A stretch of DNA of 64,000 bases from Mongoliibacter ruber (GCF_003003005.1 NZ_PVTR01000018.1:1-64000), one strand, 5' to 3'. Shown: positions 1 through 9,523, numbered from the stretch's first letter. Notes: generated from the letters alone by a model not told the origin. Made by a program: numbers and translations.

Positions 1-218
1 TGATGGAAAAAATATGGGTCGGTGCCGGACATAGAATTGATTATGCCAACAACTTCCAACTGGGAGTACTGCTGCCAATAATGAGAATTGGCTATGTCTA
101 TGAACTACCGATGAGCAGGTCATTCCTACTGCCGAACACCACACATGAGTTCCTCGCAGTCATCCCTCTTTTCAGAGACAACAACCCCAGAGCTAGGAAT
201 AAGATGATGATTTGGTAA
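1..218 (+). CDS. PorP/SprF-family membrane protein, C-terminal end only
   Basis: The open frame runs in from the left edge and stops at 216-218, so only the last 71 or so residues are present; the ATG at base 3 is probably internal. The visible part has the pattern of the closing strands of PorP/SprF proteins: WVGAGHRIDYANNFQLG, then RIGYVYELP, then a THEF segment and a short charged tail. Proteins of this family are outer-membrane beta barrels linked to type IX secretion and gliding in Bacteroidota. No sorting domain or partner gene is visible here. The family call rests on motif recognition of a fragment, so it is moderately sure. Confidence 0.7.
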   Translation, partial: MEKIWVGAGHRIDYANNFQLGVLLPIMRIGYVYELPMSRSFLLPNTTHEFLAVIPLFRDNNPRARNKMMIW

Positions 219-350
219 TTTAAATTGTTAATACACAAATAAAACTTATTTAATTGAGACAAATCAGAAGGTAGTGTAATCACTAATATCTTTTAAATCC
301 AAGCCAAAGAGAGCCTGTATCAAACAGATTGCAAATAAATCCTATTGCAT

Positions 351-388
351 AAAAAAAGCACTGAAAATTTGAAAATCAGTGCTTTTTA
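351..388 (-). terminator. Rho-independent terminator of the peroxiredoxin gene, probably bidirectional
   Basis: A 12-bp perfect stem (353-364 with 376-387, core AGCACTGA/TCAGTGCT) with an 11-base loop lies just past the peroxiredoxin stop. On the minus strand it is followed by a T run. The A/T-rich ends make it plausible in the plus direction too, where it would also end the PorP/SprF transcript. Confidence 0.85.
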
Positions 389-391
389 TTC

Positions 392-1039
392 TTAAAGGTC
401 TTTTTTTGCAAGGTAAAAATCTACCATTTCATAATCACTTGCTTCTCTTTCGAGCATTTCAGCGACTGTCTTTGGAGGTGAAACAATCACTTTATCTCCT
501 TCTCTCCAGTTGAGTGGTAGAGATACTTTATGCTGATCAGCTGTCTGCAAAGCGACTAAAGCTCTTTTTATCTCATCCATATTTCGGCCTACATTAAGTG
601 GATAATACATTATCAACCTAATTTTTCCCTTTGGATCTATAAAAAATACTGCCCTTACCGCAGCCGTTTCGCTTTCTCCTGGTTGCAACATGCCATAAAG
701 TTTGGATACCTTCATATCTATATCGGCAATGATTGGAAACTCGAATAAAACTCCTGTGTTCTTTTTTACATTATTTACCCAGGCTATGTGTGAATGAATC
801 GAATCTATGCTTAAACCTACCAATTTGGTATTTTTCTCATCAAAGTACTTTTGATCCAAAGCAAACCCACTCATTTCCGTTGTACATACAGGAGTAAAAT
901 CTGCAGGGTGAGAAAATAATATTGTCCAGCTTCCCTTTATATGTTCAGAAAATTGCATTGGACCAGTCGTAGTCATTGCTTTGAAATCTGGTGCTATATC
1001 ACCGATCCTCGGCATGGTCATTAAATTTTGATCTTCCAT
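392..1039 (-). CDS. 1-Cys peroxiredoxin (Prx6 type)
   Basis: A 215-residue AhpC/TSA thioredoxin-fold protein that should reduce peroxides in the cytoplasm. The peroxidatic motif is DFTPVCTTE with Cys52, Pro45 and Thr49. This is the only cysteine in the chain, so no resolving cysteine exists inside the subunit and the protein belongs to the 1-Cys/Prx6 class, whose normal length is about 210-220. The Prx6 C-terminal region (LPLNWREGDKVIVSPP) is also present. The frame is open to 1111, but starting at the ATG at 1037-1039 gives the family length, and the extra 24 residues do not look like Prx. It is a single-gene unit with its own terminator, divergent from nhaA. Confidence 0.93.
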   Translation of the reverse strand: MEDQNLMTMPRIGDIAPDFKAMTTTGPMQFSEHIKGSWTILFSHPADFTPVCTTEMSGFALDQKYFDEKNTKLVGLSIDSIHSHIAWVNNVKKNTGVLFEFPIIADIDMKVSKLYGMLQPGESETAAVRAVFFIDPKGKIRLIMYYPLNVGRNMDEIKRALVALQTADQHKVSLPLNWREGDKVIVSPPKTVAEMLEREASDYEMVDFYLAKKDL

Positions 1040-1351
1040 GATTATTTTGTTTTTATTTGATAATTCAAAGGTCAGAAATAACCACGAAGTTGAATGTGAC
1101 AAATGTTCCAATAGGATTTATATTTCAATAGTTTTTATCTATTACCTATTGAGATTTCTCAAAAATGAATTGACAATATGGATTTTATACAAGTCTGATG
1201 AAATTGTCCAAAACCCTCCTAAAAAAATTTTCGTAAGATTTTTTTCATATATAAAATTAAATGGTTGATACATCTATCATAAATTTTATTTATGTATTAG
1301 ATAGTTTATTTTGATGAATTCAACCCGGATTTCAATTTAACCGATACTGTT
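1040..1351. other. Divergent intergenic region between peroxiredoxin and nhaA
   Basis: This A/T-rich gap must hold both promoters. A small inverted repeat, CATAAA-5-TTTATG, lies at 1278-1294, about 58 bases before nhaA. A one-mismatch version of the Bacteroidota -7 box (TTATTTTG) lies near 1306-1313, but I found no well-spaced TTG partner. No gene is visible. Confidence 0.4.
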
Positions 1352-2713
1352 ATGACTGTAGGAAACTTAAAATTCAGTGCTTTGAGCCCTTTGGTACAGT
1401 TTATTAGAAAAAGCTCCTTTAGTTCTTTTCTGCTTTTCTTTTCTGCATTACTCGCCTTGATTTTGGCAAATTTTCCTGCAAACCCGTACATTCAATGGCT
1501 TCTCAGTCAAAACATCGGGTTTACTTTAGGGAATTTCAGTGTCTACAAACCATTGCTGTTATGGATCAACGATGGTCTTATGTCCATTTTCTTCTTTGTA
1601 ATAGGACTAGAATTGAAGCGGGAAATCATTGCCGGTGAGCTTTCTAATCCTAAAAATGTCATGATGCCAATAGTAGGTGCGATTGGTGGGATGCTTTTTC
1701 CAGCACTTATATACATAGGCATCAATTGGGGGCAGACACCTGCGGCCTTAAATGGTTGGGGCATCCCTATGGCTACTGACATAGCATTTGCTCTTGGGGT
1801 GCTTTACCTGTTGGGTCCAAAAGTTCCCATCCAATTAAAAGTATTCCTGACAGCATTAGCCATTATAGATGATATTGGAGCTGTTTTGGTCGTGGCTTTA
1901 TTTTATACCTCGGAAATATCCCTTTTGAATTTGACCATAGGTGCTTCGGTTTTGGCCCTGATGATCGGCCTCAATCTTATCGGTATCAGAAAAGTCTTAA
2001 TTTTTGCCTTCCTTGGAATTGGAGGTCTTTGGCTTGCCACCCTTCTATCAGGTGTGCATGCAACTATTGCCGCTGTTTTGGCAGCTTTTGCTATTCCCGC
2101 AGACCGCAGGATTGATAAAAAGAATTATCTAAACTCAATTTCCGAACTGACCAATAAATTTAAAACTGCAAATAAGGCCGAAAAAGACAGGTACCTCCTT
2201 TCTCCGGATGAGGAGAATATCATTGGTGAAATAAAAAGGATTTCTAAAGCTTCCATCTCACCTTTACAAAGGCTGGAAAGGAGTATGCACGGATTGGTGG
2301 CCTATATAGTAATGCCCATTTTCGCTTTGGCCAATGCTGGAGTAGTCATTGATAGTCAATGGTTGGAAATGATCAGTAGCCCAATAGCTTTGGGAGTAGG
2401 TTTGGGCTTGGTTGTCGGCAAACTCATCGGGATTTATGGTCTTTCTATACTAGGTATCAAAATGGGATGGTATAAAATGCCTAAAGGCCTCAACGGCAAT
2501 ATGCTTTTGGGTGTATCCTTCTTGGCTGCAATTGGATTCACCATGTCCTTATTTATCAATTCACTGGCTTTTGACTCTCAAATCCATATTGAGCAAGCTA
2601 AAATGGGTATTCTGATGGCCTCCTTTGTTTCTGGCATCTGTGGATACTTGATTCTTAAGAAGACGCTAAAAGACCAAAATAAAAGACGCTTCCAAAATAA
2701 GCTGAAACTATAA
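1352..2713 (+). CDS. nhaA: Na+/H+ antiporter NhaA
   Basis: A 453-residue inner-membrane protein that exchanges external protons for cytoplasmic sodium. It shows the NhaA signatures in order: NDGLMSIFFFVIGLELKRE (residues 73-91), PMATDIAFALGV with Asp143, and the transport-site pair Asp173-Asp174 in AIIDDIGAV, matching the Asp133 and Asp163-Asp164 sites of E. coli NhaA. About twelve hydrophobic segments are present. A charged loop near residues 250-305 is longer than in E. coli NhaA (388 residues), which explains the extra length. The gene stands alone, divergent from the peroxiredoxin; no NhaR regulator is adjacent. Confidence 0.95.
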   Translation: MTVGNLKFSALSPLVQFIRKSSFSSFLLFFSALLALILANFPANPYIQWLLSQNIGFTLGNFSVYKPLLLWINDGLMSIFFFVIGLELKREIIAGELSNPKNVMMPIVGAIGGMLFPALIYIGINWGQTPAALNGWGIPMATDIAFALGVLYLLGPKVPIQLKVFLTALAIIDDIGAVLVVALFYTSEISLLNLTIGASVLALMIGLNLIGIRKVLIFAFLGIGGLWLATLLSGVHATIAAVLAAFAIPADRRIDKKNYLNSISELTNKFKTANKAEKDRYLLSPDEENIIGEIKRISKASISPLQRLERSMHGLVAYIVMPIFALANAGVVIDSQWLEMISSPIALGVGLGLVVGKLIGIYGLSILGIKMGWYKMPKGLNGNMLLGVSFLAAIGFTMSLFINSLAFDSQIHIEQAKMGILMASFVSGICGYLILKKTLKDQNKRRFQNKLKL

Positions 2714-2892
2714 TAACCGTGTATGAATGGCTAAAAATAGGTAATGTAGTGTTAATAATTGTGTAAAAAATACTGACTCGATTAAATAAGATTCGGAAAG
2801 CTAGTTTAATAGTGGTAACTTACATAAATCAGGATAAGCCATACTATTTTTTTATGAACCAACAAACCTGCCAATAATATTAGAACAGCCCT

Positions 2893-5800
2893 ATGAAACA
2901 ATCATATAAAAATATAAAAAATGATGTTTCAGAGGAAATACAAAACATAGTATTTCCGATAGTAGGCATTGGTGCATCTGCAGGGGGTCTTGAAGCTATT
3001 TCTGAGTTCTTAGAACACCTATCCCCGGATACTGGAATGGCATTTATTTTTGTGCAGCACCTCAGTCCTGACCACAAAAGCATGCTGACACCTATACTTT
3101 CCAAGATCACAAGCATGAAAGTACAGGAGGTCCGTAACAAAGAACAGATCAAACCAAATTGTTTTTATATTATTCCACCGGATAAGGAAATTTGTGTAGA
3201 AGATTCGCATGTCATAGTCAGTCCCAGGCCTTCAAGTCCAAAATTCAGCTTACCAATAGATATTTTGCTCACGTCCCTTTCCAATGCACATCATGAAAAG
3301 GCAATAGGTATCATTCTGAGTGGAAGTGCAACAGATGGTACCATTGGGCTAAGAATAGTCAAAGAGCAAGGTGGCATTACCTTCGCCCAGGATCATTCAG
3401 CCAAATTTGACAGCATGCCCAATTCTGCCATATCTGCCGGTGTGGTCGACTTTGTCCTGTCTCCAAAGGAAATTGCGCTGAAGTTAAACAACCTGATAGA
3501 AAACCCTTTGATCGAAAACTTAAAACTAAACATCACCGATGAAGACTTTATTGATGAAGGAAATGCTGACTTTAAGCTAATTCTTAAAAAGCTCAATAAA
3601 GCCTCAGGTGTTGACTTTTCTGTTTACAAACTAAAAACTATCATACGTAGAATCCTTAGAAGGATGTTGCTACATAATCTGAATGACCTTTCAGCCTATG
3701 TGGCTCTATTGGATGAAAAAAAAGAAGAATTGACCATCCTCTATCAGGATATTTTAATCAATGTGACGAGCTTTTTCAGGGATCCCGAGATATACACTTA
3801 TTTGGAAAATGAGCTGATTCCAGAACTGATCAAGTCAAAATCCGATGAAGATACTTTGAGAATTTGGGTGCCTGCGTGCTCGACCGGGGAAGAGGTTTTT
3901 TCATTTGCCATGCTATTTATGGAGATTCAGGAAAAAACCAACAGGCATATTACTATACAGTTATTTGCTACGGATCTAAGCGAGAGGGCTATTACTAAAG
4001 CCCGATTGGGAATTTATGATGAAAATGACCTGAAGTCAATGACTCCTAAGCGTATCCAAAGGTTCTTTACTAAGGATGATGGCACTTATAGGATTTCAAA
4101 AACCATAAGAGATATCTGTGTTTTTGCAACGCACAATGTTCTCAGAGATCCGCCATTTTCCAAAATAGACCTAATCAGCTGCAGAAATCTATTTATTTAT
4201 CTTGATACAGCCGCTCAGAAAAGAGTCTTGGATACTTTCCATTTTGCCTTAAACGAGACAGGAATATTAATACTTGGAAAAGCTGAATCTATTAGCTCTT
4301 CCACAAAGCTTTATTCTGAAATTAATAAAAAATTCAAAATCTATTCAAGGAAAAATGGTTCTGAAAAAATCACCTTCCCTTTGCCAAATTTCAAATCATC
4401 AAAAAAAGAATTGAAAGACGAAAAACCAACAAATCCTAAAAAGGGAGCAACTCCATATTCAAAATCCAAAACTAATTCCAAAAAGCTGGAATTAAGTGAA
4501 GCTATAGACACAATTCTGATCTCGGATTTTTTACCACCGAGTGTGGTCATCAATCAACATGCTGAAATTGTTCAGTTTAGAGGAAATACTGACCTATTTT
4601 TTAGCCATACCGCGGGAAAAGCCACTTTGAATATCTTTAAACTGGTTCGCAAAGAAATTGCTTTTCACCTCAGAATTCTCATCTCAAAATCTCTCAAAAC
4701 TGAGGAGAGAATCAAAAAAGAAGATATTGCTGTAAAAATTAATGACAAGGAATTTGTTATCAGTATAGAAGTAGCTCCATTGAAGATTGAATCAGACGAA
4801 CAATTGATGCTGGTTATATTTTCTCAATATGAACAAAGCCAGGTATTAAATGAAATAGCCGGTAAAGATGAAAATCAGGCAAAGCTATTGGCAATCAAAG
4901 AGAAAAAATTTAAGCAATTGGAAATGGATTTGGCAGCTTCACAAGAAGATGCCATGTCCCTTGCGCATGAACAGGAAAGGTTCATAGAAGAACTTCAGAG
5001 TGCAAATGAAGAAGTAGTTTCCAGCAATGAAGAGTTACAGACTGTCAATGAAGAATTAGAAACTTCCAAGGAAGAGTTAGAATCCTCCAATGAAGAATTG
5101 ATCACGACTAACCAAGAACTTCAAGTTCGGAACGAACTTCTGATAGAGTCTTATGAGTATTCCAACGCTATTATTGCCACGCTTCATGAACCTTTGGTGA
5201 TTTTGGATAAAAACTTAAAAATCAAAACTACCAATAAAGCCTTTTTCAGTTTATTCAAGCTCAAAAAAGAAGAGACGGAAGGCAAGCTTTTATTTGAACT
5301 GGAAAATAAACAATGGAATATTCCTAGCCTTAGAGAACTACTAGAGCATATTATACCAAAGAATACGTCCTTTCATAATTATAAAGTGACTCATGAATTC
5401 CCAAGGATAGGTGAAAAAGTATTCTTGCTCAATGCCAGCAAGATCATTCAAAAAAGCCATGGAGATCACTTGATACTTCTCTCATTCAATGACATTACTG
5501 AAGCTATGAAAGTTCAGAAAATTGAGCTGGACATGTTCACTAAAAACATTGAAGAATCCCGCAACTACAATTTGAAACTCGAAGAAGCTGTAAATGAAAG
5601 GACCAAGCAATTAGATCTATCCAATAAATCCCTAGCTGAAAAAAACAATGAGCTTGGCAAAATGAACAAGGAACTTGAAGCATTTGCATATGTATCAAGC
5701 CATGATTTGCAGGAGCCGCTTCGCAAAATCCAAACCTTTGTAGATAGGATTATGGAGAAGGAGAAGGGAAATTTATCCTCAAATGGGAAAAATTATTTCC

Positions 5801-6381
5801 GATTTATCCAAAAATCAGCGAATAATATGCAGTTGCTGATTGAAGAACTTTTGAATTTCACGAGCTTAAATTCAGCTGAAAGAAAATTCGAAACGCTTAA
5901 ACTCTCTGACATTATTCAGGATGTAAAAAAAGAAATAAAAGAAGACTTAGAGGATAGTAAAACCATCATTGAAATGCAGGAAATGTGTGAAGCAATGGTT
6001 ATACCTTTTCAATTTAGACAACTGATGATCAACCTGATAAGCAATTCAATTAAATTTACCAAACCTGATACCCCAGTTAAGATTACCATTTCTTCCAAAG
6101 TAATCGCAAGAGAAAGTATCAAAACCTTGGAAGACCTCACAAGTGAGTTATATTGCCATATCAGTGTATCTGATAATGGAATAGGATTTGATCAGGAATT
6201 TGAAAAAAGAATCTTTGAAGTGTTTGAAAAACTGCACAGCAAAGACGATTACCCAGGTACGGGAATAGGGCTGGCCATAGTAAAAAAAGTAGTGGAAAAT
6301 CATAATGGAATCATATCTGTGAAAAGTGAAATAAATAAAGGAACAACATTCGACATCTATATCCCAGCAAAAAATGAATGA
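2893..6381 (+). CDS. CheB-CheR-PAS-histidine kinase fusion protein
   Basis: A 1162-residue cytoplasmic fusion. Residues 20-205 are a CheB methylesterase domain with the catalytic Ser29 (GASAGG), His56 (VQHLSPD) and Asp148 (GSATDGT). Residues 235-490 are a CheR methyltransferase with its SAM-binding motif PACSTGEE at 327-334. A long coiled coil (about 670-760) has a repeating SNEEL/TNEEL pattern. A PAS domain (about 765-875) and a second coil lead to a HisKA domain with His937 (SSHDLQEPLR) and an ATPase domain ending in GTGIGLAIV near 1122. CheB lacks its usual N-terminal receiver domain. No chemoreceptor gene is nearby, so the methyl chemistry probably serves kinase control and not flagellar taxis. 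It overlaps the next gene by 8 bases. Confidence 0.93.
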   Translation: MKQSYKNIKNDVSEEIQNIVFPIVGIGASAGGLEAISEFLEHLSPDTGMAFIFVQHLSPDHKSMLTPILSKITSMKVQEVRNKEQIKPNCFYIIPPDKEICVEDSHVIVSPRPSSPKFSLPIDILLTSLSNAHHEKAIGIILSGSATDGTIGLRIVKEQGGITFAQDHSAKFDSMPNSAISAGVVDFVLSPKEIALKLNNLIENPLIENLKLNITDEDFIDEGNADFKLILKKLNKASGVDFSVYKLKTIIRRILRRMLLHNLNDLSAYVALLDEKKEELTILYQDILINVTSFFRDPEIYTYLENELIPELIKSKSDEDTLRIWVPACSTGEEVFSFAMLFMEIQEKTNRHITIQLFATDLSERAITKARLGIYDENDLKSMTPKRIQRFFTKDDGTYRISKTIRDICVFATHNVLRDPPFSKIDLISCRNLFIYLDTAAQKRVLDTFHFALNETGILILGKAESISSSTKLYSEINKKFKIYSRKNGSEKITFPLPNFKSSKKELKDEKPTNPKKGATPYSKSKTNSKKLELSEAIDTILISDFLPPSVVINQHAEIVQFRGNTDLFFSHTAGKATLNIFKLVRKEIAFHLRILISKSLKTEERIKKEDIAVKINDKEFVISIEVAPLKIESDEQLMLVIFSQYEQSQVLNEIAGKDENQAKLLAIKEKKFKQLEMDLAASQEDAMSLAHEQERFIEELQSANEEVVSSNEELQTVNEELETSKEELESSNEELITTNQELQVRNELLIESYEYSNAIIATLHEPLVILDKNLKIKTTNKAFFSLFKLKKEETEGKLLFELENKQWNIPSLRELLEHIIPKNTSFHNYKVTHEFPRIGEKVFLLNASKIIQKSHGDHLILLSFNDITEAMKVQKIELDMFTKNIEESRNYNLKLEEAVNERTKQLDLSNKSLAEKNNELGKMNKELEAFAYVSSHDLQEPLRKIQTFVDRIMEKEKGNLSSNGKNYFRFIQKSANNMQLLIEELLNFTSLNSAERKFETLKLSDIIQDVKKEIKEDLEDSKTIIEMQEMCEAMVIPFQFRQLMINLISNSIKFTKPDTPVKITISSKVIARESIKTLEDLTSELYCHISVSDNGIGFDQEFEKRIFEVFEKLHSKDDYPGTGIGLAIVKKVVENHNGIISVKSEINKGTTFDIYIPAKNE

Positions 6382-6826
6382 TAAAACCTTAAATATCCTC
6401 CTGGCTGATGATGATGAATCAGACAGACTTCTCTTCAAAGAAGCTTTTGATGAGTTAAGAGCCCAAACAAGAGTGAATACTGTCAATGACGGTATGGAGC
6501 TGCTGAAGTTATTGAGCCAGACAGATGAAGAAAACCTACCGCATATTTTGTTTTTGGATATCAATATGCCAAAAAAAAACGGACTGGAATGCCTTCTTGA
6601 AATCAGGGCTGATAAGAAATATAAAGATGTATCAATTGCTATCTACTCCACATCCTCATCTGAAAAAGACATGCAGGAGACATTTCTAAATGGTGCAAAT
6701 GTATACATCCACAAACCAAACAGTTTCCAAAAATTGAAAAAATTATTGGAAAAAGCCATCATGTATACCCATGTATACCAAGAACCTCCTTTCAATAAGG
6801 ATAATTTTCTACTTGTGGCAGAATAA
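6374..6826 (+). CDS. Single-domain response regulator, Rcp1-like
   Basis: A 150-residue stand-alone receiver domain. The acidic pocket is Asp12-Asp14 (LLADDDESD), the phosphoacceptor is Asp62 (LFLDINMPKKNG), the switch residue is Thr93 in YSTSS, and the invariant lysine is Lys114 (HKP). There is no output domain. Receivers of this type usually pass phosphate from a sensor kinase to another partner or feed back on the kinase. The start overlaps the stop of the kinase gene by 8 bases, which points to translational coupling and makes that kinase its likely partner. Confidence 0.93.
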   Translation: MNDKTLNILLADDDESDRLLFKEAFDELRAQTRVNTVNDGMELLKLLSQTDEENLPHILFLDINMPKKNGLECLLEIRADKKYKDVSIAIYSTSSSEKDMQETFLNGANVYIHKPNSFQKLKKLLEKAIMYTHVYQEPPFNKDNFLLVAE

Positions 6827-6845
6827 GACGAAAATCAAACAAAAT

Positions 6846-7415
6846 ATGGCTACTCAGAAAATATATATCAAGTACATGTTAAGTCTTCGATGCGTCTTAA
6901 TGGTAAAGGAAGAACTCAAAAAATTAGATATTCCTTTTACCAATGTCATTATCGGAGAAGTTGAGATTCTAAAATACCCCAGTGATGAAAAAATGGAGGC
7001 TTTTAGGCTAAGCTTAAAAAATATCGGGCTTGAGCTTCTTGATGATAAAAAAAGTGTCCTCATTGAGAAAATCAAAAATGAAATTCATAAAATGATTCAT
7101 GAGTCCGAATCATTGCCAAAGGTCAATTTTTCAGACTTTCTGAATGAGAAACTCGGCTATGATTACACCTATTTGTCAAATATTTTCTCTGAAGTGCAGG
7201 CCATCACTATTCAGCAATTCATCATCTACCACAAAATCGAAAAGGTAAAAGAGCTTTTACTCTACAATGAGCTTAATCTGACCGAAATCTCCTACAAACT
7301 TGATTACAGCAGTGTGTCTCACCTTTCCAATCAATTCAAAAAAGTCACTGGCTTGACGCCTTCATTTTTCAAACAAATGAGAGAATTGAGAAAAAAGAAA
7401 CTTGCAAATGCCTGA
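6846..7415 (+). CDS. Short AraC-family transcription regulator
   Basis: A 189-residue protein starting at the ATG at 6846. An upstream ATG at 6771 would lie inside the receiver gene and adds an unrelated 25-residue tail. The N-terminal half (MLSLRCVLMVKEELKKLD and on) resembles a small ferredoxin-like fold in which a cysteine follows SLR. The C-terminal half is a double helix-turn-helix AraC domain with the typical second-helix region SSVSHLSNQFKKVTGLTPS. This compact architecture is common in Bacteroidota beside sensor kinases. The 19-base gap from the receiver gene suggests the same operon, so it is the likely transcriptional output of the pathway. Confidence 0.85.
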   Translation: MATQKIYIKYMLSLRCVLMVKEELKKLDIPFTNVIIGEVEILKYPSDEKMEAFRLSLKNIGLELLDDKKSVLIEKIKNEIHKMIHESESLPKVNFSDFLNEKLGYDYTYLSNIFSEVQAITIQQFIIYHKIEKVKELLLYNELNLTEISYKLDYSSVSHLSNQFKKVTGLTPSFFKQMRELRKKKLANA

Positions 7416-7826
7416 TTTACAAACACTTGAACTACCCAAAGTCTTATTTTATTTAAAATGCTGAATATCAATTTTTCAAGAAATAAACCGTGAATACTAA
7501 AGAAGCAATGACCGTCAAAAATAAACTTAACCTACTTGACCCAGAGTCAAAAACAAGACAGTTTACTTCTTTCTCCCTACAAAAATTTTGAATTCACTAC
7601 TCAATGTAGTCTCAGCGATCTACTTTTTCAGATAAGTAAATTATACAAATTATAAAATATTTATTGCAAATAAGTTGGTTTTAAAAACTATAATTTTGAA
7701 TAATAATCTATTTCAGAATTATTTTAATAGGTCATTAAAAAGCAACATTTGGAAATAAACTGAACATGGCATACAAAAGCTTGTAGAAAATCCACCAAGT
7801 TATCTAACGATTAGACAAAAAAGTAC
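7416..7826. other. A/T-rich intergenic region before the small envelope-protein genes
   Basis: I see no gene in this 411-base gap. A perfect match to the Bacteroidota -7 box (TAATTTTG) lies at 7691-7698, about 130 bases before the next ATG. The nearby TTG triplets are 13 or 24 bases away, not the usual 19-21, so the promoter call is weak. Confidence 0.3.
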
Positions 7827-8150
7827 TTGAATCAATCGAGTGTCAAGTGTGAAACCAGGGATTCCGATAAAAAATACATGGAATACAATTTTGAAATGGA
7901 AGTTAAAAAGAAAGAGAAAAACAAAGTAGGAAGTTTCATAAAGGACCTGCTATTGTTATTGGGCATCGGGGCAATTGTTGGGTATTTCACCTGTAAGGAA
8001 ACGAGATATAGCGCACGTGAAAAGATATTGAATTTCCGAAAATTCGTGCTTGGATTGATTCAGGCGAAGAAATTACCTATCACCAATGAAGGTGGAATAG
8101 ATAAGCTTCCCGGAATTCCAAAAAATGTTTTTGACGGGGTTAGGAAATAA
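7827..8150 (+). CDS. Small one-TM membrane protein of unknown function
   Basis: A 107-residue protein with a charged Lys/Glu-rich N-terminus, one membrane segment at about residues 38-54 (LLLLLGIGAIVGYF) and a basic C-terminal half. I do not recognise a firm family; the layout recalls YtxH-like stress membrane proteins, but that is only a resemblance. The true start may be one of the later ATGs at 7878 or 7896, because the first 17 residues look unstructured. It sits 27 bases before a lipoprotein gene in the same direction, and both follow the CheB-CheR kinase block, so a link to envelope stress is possible. Confidence 0.6.
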   Translation: MNQSSVKCETRDSDKKYMEYNFEMEVKKKEKNKVGSFIKDLLLLLGIGAIVGYFTCKETRYSAREKILNFRKFVLGLIQAKKLPITNEGGIDKLPGIPKNVFDGVRK

Positions 8151-8177
8151 AATTCCGCAAAATTCTAAACAATAAAT

Positions 8178-8639
8178 ATGAAAGCTGAAATTATGAGAAT
8201 GGCGTTGAAAACAAGTGTATTTGCATTTATGCTATCCTCTTGTTCTCAGTCAAATGAAGTGATAAACAATAATAACAACACCAATCTGGAAAATAGAAAT
8301 GCTTTGGCGGTACAAATTGATACAACCTATAAAATAACCAACAGGGATACTTCTAAAGAGTATTCCAACTATTCAAAATCAATCAATGTGCGCTTTGATA
8401 GAAATGCGGAAAACCTAACTAGAATGAAAAAGGATTTTCAAGCTGAAAACAGCATCCAAAGAATGAAGTATGACCAAGAGATTTTTGATTTGAACAAGAA
8501 AAACGTCCAAATTAAATCCAAAGCGAATCGCAGCGCCAATCACAATCTTAAAACTTGGGACTACTTCAAAACTTCTACAAATGTAGAGATGTACGAACTT
8601 GAAAAGTCTATACAGGCTTTGTCAGAAAGGAAATTATAA
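8178..8639 (+). CDS. Hypothetical lipoprotein
   Basis: A 153-residue protein with a signal peptide and lipobox LSSC, giving lipidated Cys22. The mature chain is Asn-rich at its start, then highly charged and probably helical (KKDFQAENSIQRMKYDQEIF and on), and ends in a motif with a Trp-x-x-Phe-Lys core followed by a Leu/Glu helix. Short lipoproteins with this ending occur in many Bacteroidota without known function. It probably forms a two-gene unit with the small membrane protein upstream. The cell-envelope location is well supported; the role is unknown. Confidence 0.7.
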   Translation: MKAEIMRMALKTSVFAFMLSSCSQSNEVINNNNNTNLENRNALAVQIDTTYKITNRDTSKEYSNYSKSINVRFDRNAENLTRMKKDFQAENSIQRMKYDQEIFDLNKKNVQIKSKANRSANHNLKTWDYFKTSTNVEMYELEKSIQALSERKL

Positions 8640-8863
8640 CCTTTTCAGCCTAGCAAATGGGTATTTAAATACAGGAAGTTTAAAGGGATAAGAAAAAACA
8701 ACTTAAAAAATTTTGGTGGATACCTTAGGAAATGACTACCGTGTAGCTTGTAAAAATATCATGAAAAATTACAAAATTTTTAGATTTTTGATTTATTGGA
8801 ATTAGAGGTCTGAAAGTTGATAAAACGTCTAAAATCACTATTTCTAATCTAAATAAAACAGCC

Positions 8864-9316
8864 ATGCAACATTCAAAAAAATGGGCCAAAATACTCAATG
8901 ACCTTGTTGTGATCAACGATGACCGTATCAAAGAGTATAACAAAGCAATCAATTCGCTGGAGCAATCAGATGAAGAATTGAAAAACCTGTTTACCCAAAA
9001 GGCTTTCAAGAGCAGAAATCATATTACGACACTGCAGGCGATGATCAAGACATTTGGAGGTAAAATCGGTTCAGGAGCAAGCACAAGAGGAAAGGTATTT
9101 CGAACTTGGATGGATGTGAAATCTTTGTTTACAGTCAATGAAAATTCCCTCGATTATTGTGAAGTAGGTGTTAATGATGTGGTGTATGCATACAGAACAG
9201 CTTTATCCATAGACGGCGAAATGACTTCTGACTTATGCAATAAATTGTTATCTCAGATGTCATCATTCAAGCAAGATCAAAGTGAAATAAAGGCACTTAG
9301 GCAATTACAAAAGTGA
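8864..9316 (+). CDS. DUF2383 (PA2169-type) four-helix bundle protein
   Basis: A 150-residue soluble protein with the pattern of the PA2169/DUF2383 family: an opening LNDLVVINDDRIKEYNKA helix, a GGKIGSGASTRGKVFRTWMDVK loop region near residues 65-86, an acidic Cys helix (LDYCEVGVNDVVYAYRTAL) and a closing helix ending in IKALRQLQK. The family has a ferritin-like helical bundle, though I see no complete di-iron ligand set. Its members often lie among stress-induced genes. Here it follows the two small envelope proteins by 224 bases on the same strand, which fits a stress role, but no function is proven. Confidence 0.8.
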   Translation: MQHSKKWAKILNDLVVINDDRIKEYNKAINSLEQSDEELKNLFTQKAFKSRNHITTLQAMIKTFGGKIGSGASTRGKVFRTWMDVKSLFTVNENSLDYCEVGVNDVVYAYRTALSIDGEMTSDLCNKLLSQMSSFKQDQSEIKALRQLQK

Positions 9317-9523
9317 ATTGTTTTCATCAGTATTTACTTAATTGAGACCACAAAAAAACAGGAGTGGAACAGATAAGAAATCTAAAGTATTTTTTGGTGT
9401 ACAGCATCAATTGTGAAAGAACTAATTGATTCAAAACATTCAGGAAATCAATGGATTTAAGGTTGGTATTTTGGATATTTACAGTAATGGTTTTATCAAT
9501 TGAAAATTAAATCCAACTGAGCA

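Noticed and set aside
6148-6564. 138-codon minus-strand open frame across the kinase-receiver junction
   Set aside because: It lies opposite two well-supported genes and has an antisense-type composition rich in Ser and Phe.
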